From an uncultured Clostridia bacterium (GTDB lineage Bacteria > Bacillota > Clostridia > Christensenellales > UBA1242), in contig CALATF010000068.1 of assembly GCA_937891595.1 (NCBI GenBank), positions 1-13,663 on the forward strand: a stretch of DNA of 13,663 bases, written 5' to 3'. Under the pieces are notes generated by a model. That model worked only from the letters and a program-made list of their open reading frames with translations, did no database searches and was not told where the DNA came from. Shown one piece after another: positions 13,568 to 13,663 of this stretch (position 1 is the first letter of the stretch; each line of letters opens with the position of its first letter). A program made the translations under genes and the position numbers.

Positions 13568-13590
13568 TTTTCAAGGCAGAAAAGAAATAG
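13564..13590 (+). CDS. rpsQ: Possible C-terminal tail of ribosomal protein S17
   Basis: The frame ATA GTT TTC AAG GCA GAA AAG AAA TAG reads IVFKAEKK and stops at 13588-13590, 13 bases before the rplN start and just before its ribosome binding site. rpsQ directly precedes rplN in the S10-spc ribosomal operon, and S17 commonly ends in a short basic/acidic tail of this kind. The frame is closed by TAA at 13561-13563, so at most nine codons including the stop are present and the identity cannot be shown from sequence alone. Confidence 0.35.
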   Translation: MVFKAEKK

Positions 13591-13603
13591 AAGGAGAATT
13601 AGC

Positions 13604-13663
13604 ATGATACAACAGGAAAGCAGACTGAAAGTTGCTGATAACACAGGTGCAAAAGAATTACTT
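13604..13663 (+). CDS. rplN: 50S ribosomal protein L14, N-terminal part (cut by window edge)
   Basis: Twenty codons begin MIQQESRLKVADNTGAKE, the near-invariant N-terminus of bacterial L14, which binds 23S rRNA near the L19/16S interface. AAGGAG at 13591-13596 precedes the ATG by 7 bases. The gene runs rightward out of the window; L14 is normally 122 aa. Its expected context is rpmC-rpsQ-rplN-rplX, not the min genes, and it points away from minD on the opposite strand, at the place where the minD N-terminal half should be. Base composition is higher in GC than in the rest of the window (about 38% over 13521-13663). This supports a junction just upstream. Confidence 0.93.
   Translation, partial: MIQQESRLKVADNTGAKELL

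Noticed and set aside
13395..13607. 70-codon plus-strand open frame across the right junction
   Set aside because: It is antisense to the recognisable MinD C-terminus and out of frame with the IolE-like fragment, the S17-like tail and L14; its end overlaps the L14 start, so it looks accidental.

Overview
The window is AT-rich DNA (roughly 27-30% GC by eye) from a low-GC Bacillota, most likely an uncultured clostridial or related gut lineage. The evidence is the sporulation genes (yqfC, yqfD, spoIVFA, spoIVFB), an L27 with the Firmicutes N-terminal extension and its Prp protease, an L21-type leader, and gene orders typical of endospore formers. Most genes lie on the minus strand, with three short plus-strand genes between them. 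No tRNA, rRNA, CRISPR or insertion sequence was seen, and no gene-free stretch exceeds 300 bases.

Left part (1-4246, minus strand): the start of pyruvate phosphate dikinase with its own promoter; then, read from right to left, a compact operon yqfC-yqfD-ybeY-era-(62-aa unknown)-recO ending in a terminator. This is the Firmicutes yqfC/yqfD/era/recO cluster without phoH, dgkA and cdd. It combines sporulation membrane proteins with ribosome/rRNA maturation (YbeY, Era) and recombination repair (RecO).

Middle (4285-5608, plus strand): a two-TM protein with a C-terminal zinc ribbon, with its own promoter and terminator, and a Nudix hydrolase of the isopentenyl-diphosphate-isomerase-like type. A bidirectional hairpin ends the Nudix gene and the facing rpmA.

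5619-6678 (minus): rplU-prp-rpmA, with an extended -10 promoter and a structured L21-type leader. Prp is the protease that trims L27, and the L27 here carries the cleavable N-terminus. A perfect 16-bp inverted repeat surrounds the -35 of this promoter.

6743-11465: four genes of little-known function stand between rplU and spoIVFB, which are normally adjacent. They are a tandem pair of diverged paralogues with no family I recognise, a divergent helical-bundle protein with a basic tail, and a large HEAT-like/DUF4132 protein.

11600-13525 (minus): minD(3' part)-minE-spoIVFA-spoIVFB, i.e. Min-system topology genes followed by the SpoIVFA/SpoIVFB pair (regulator and intramembrane protease for pro-sigma-K).

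Right end (about 13484-13663): base composition and reading direction change abruptly. MinD stops far short of its N-terminus. A segment of roughly 75 bp read on the plus strand resembles an inosose-dehydratase (IolE)-type protein. It is followed by a probable rpsQ tail and a clear rplN (L14) start. This looks like a chimeric junction, either an assembly error or a recent rearrangement, and is the most anomalous spot in the window.
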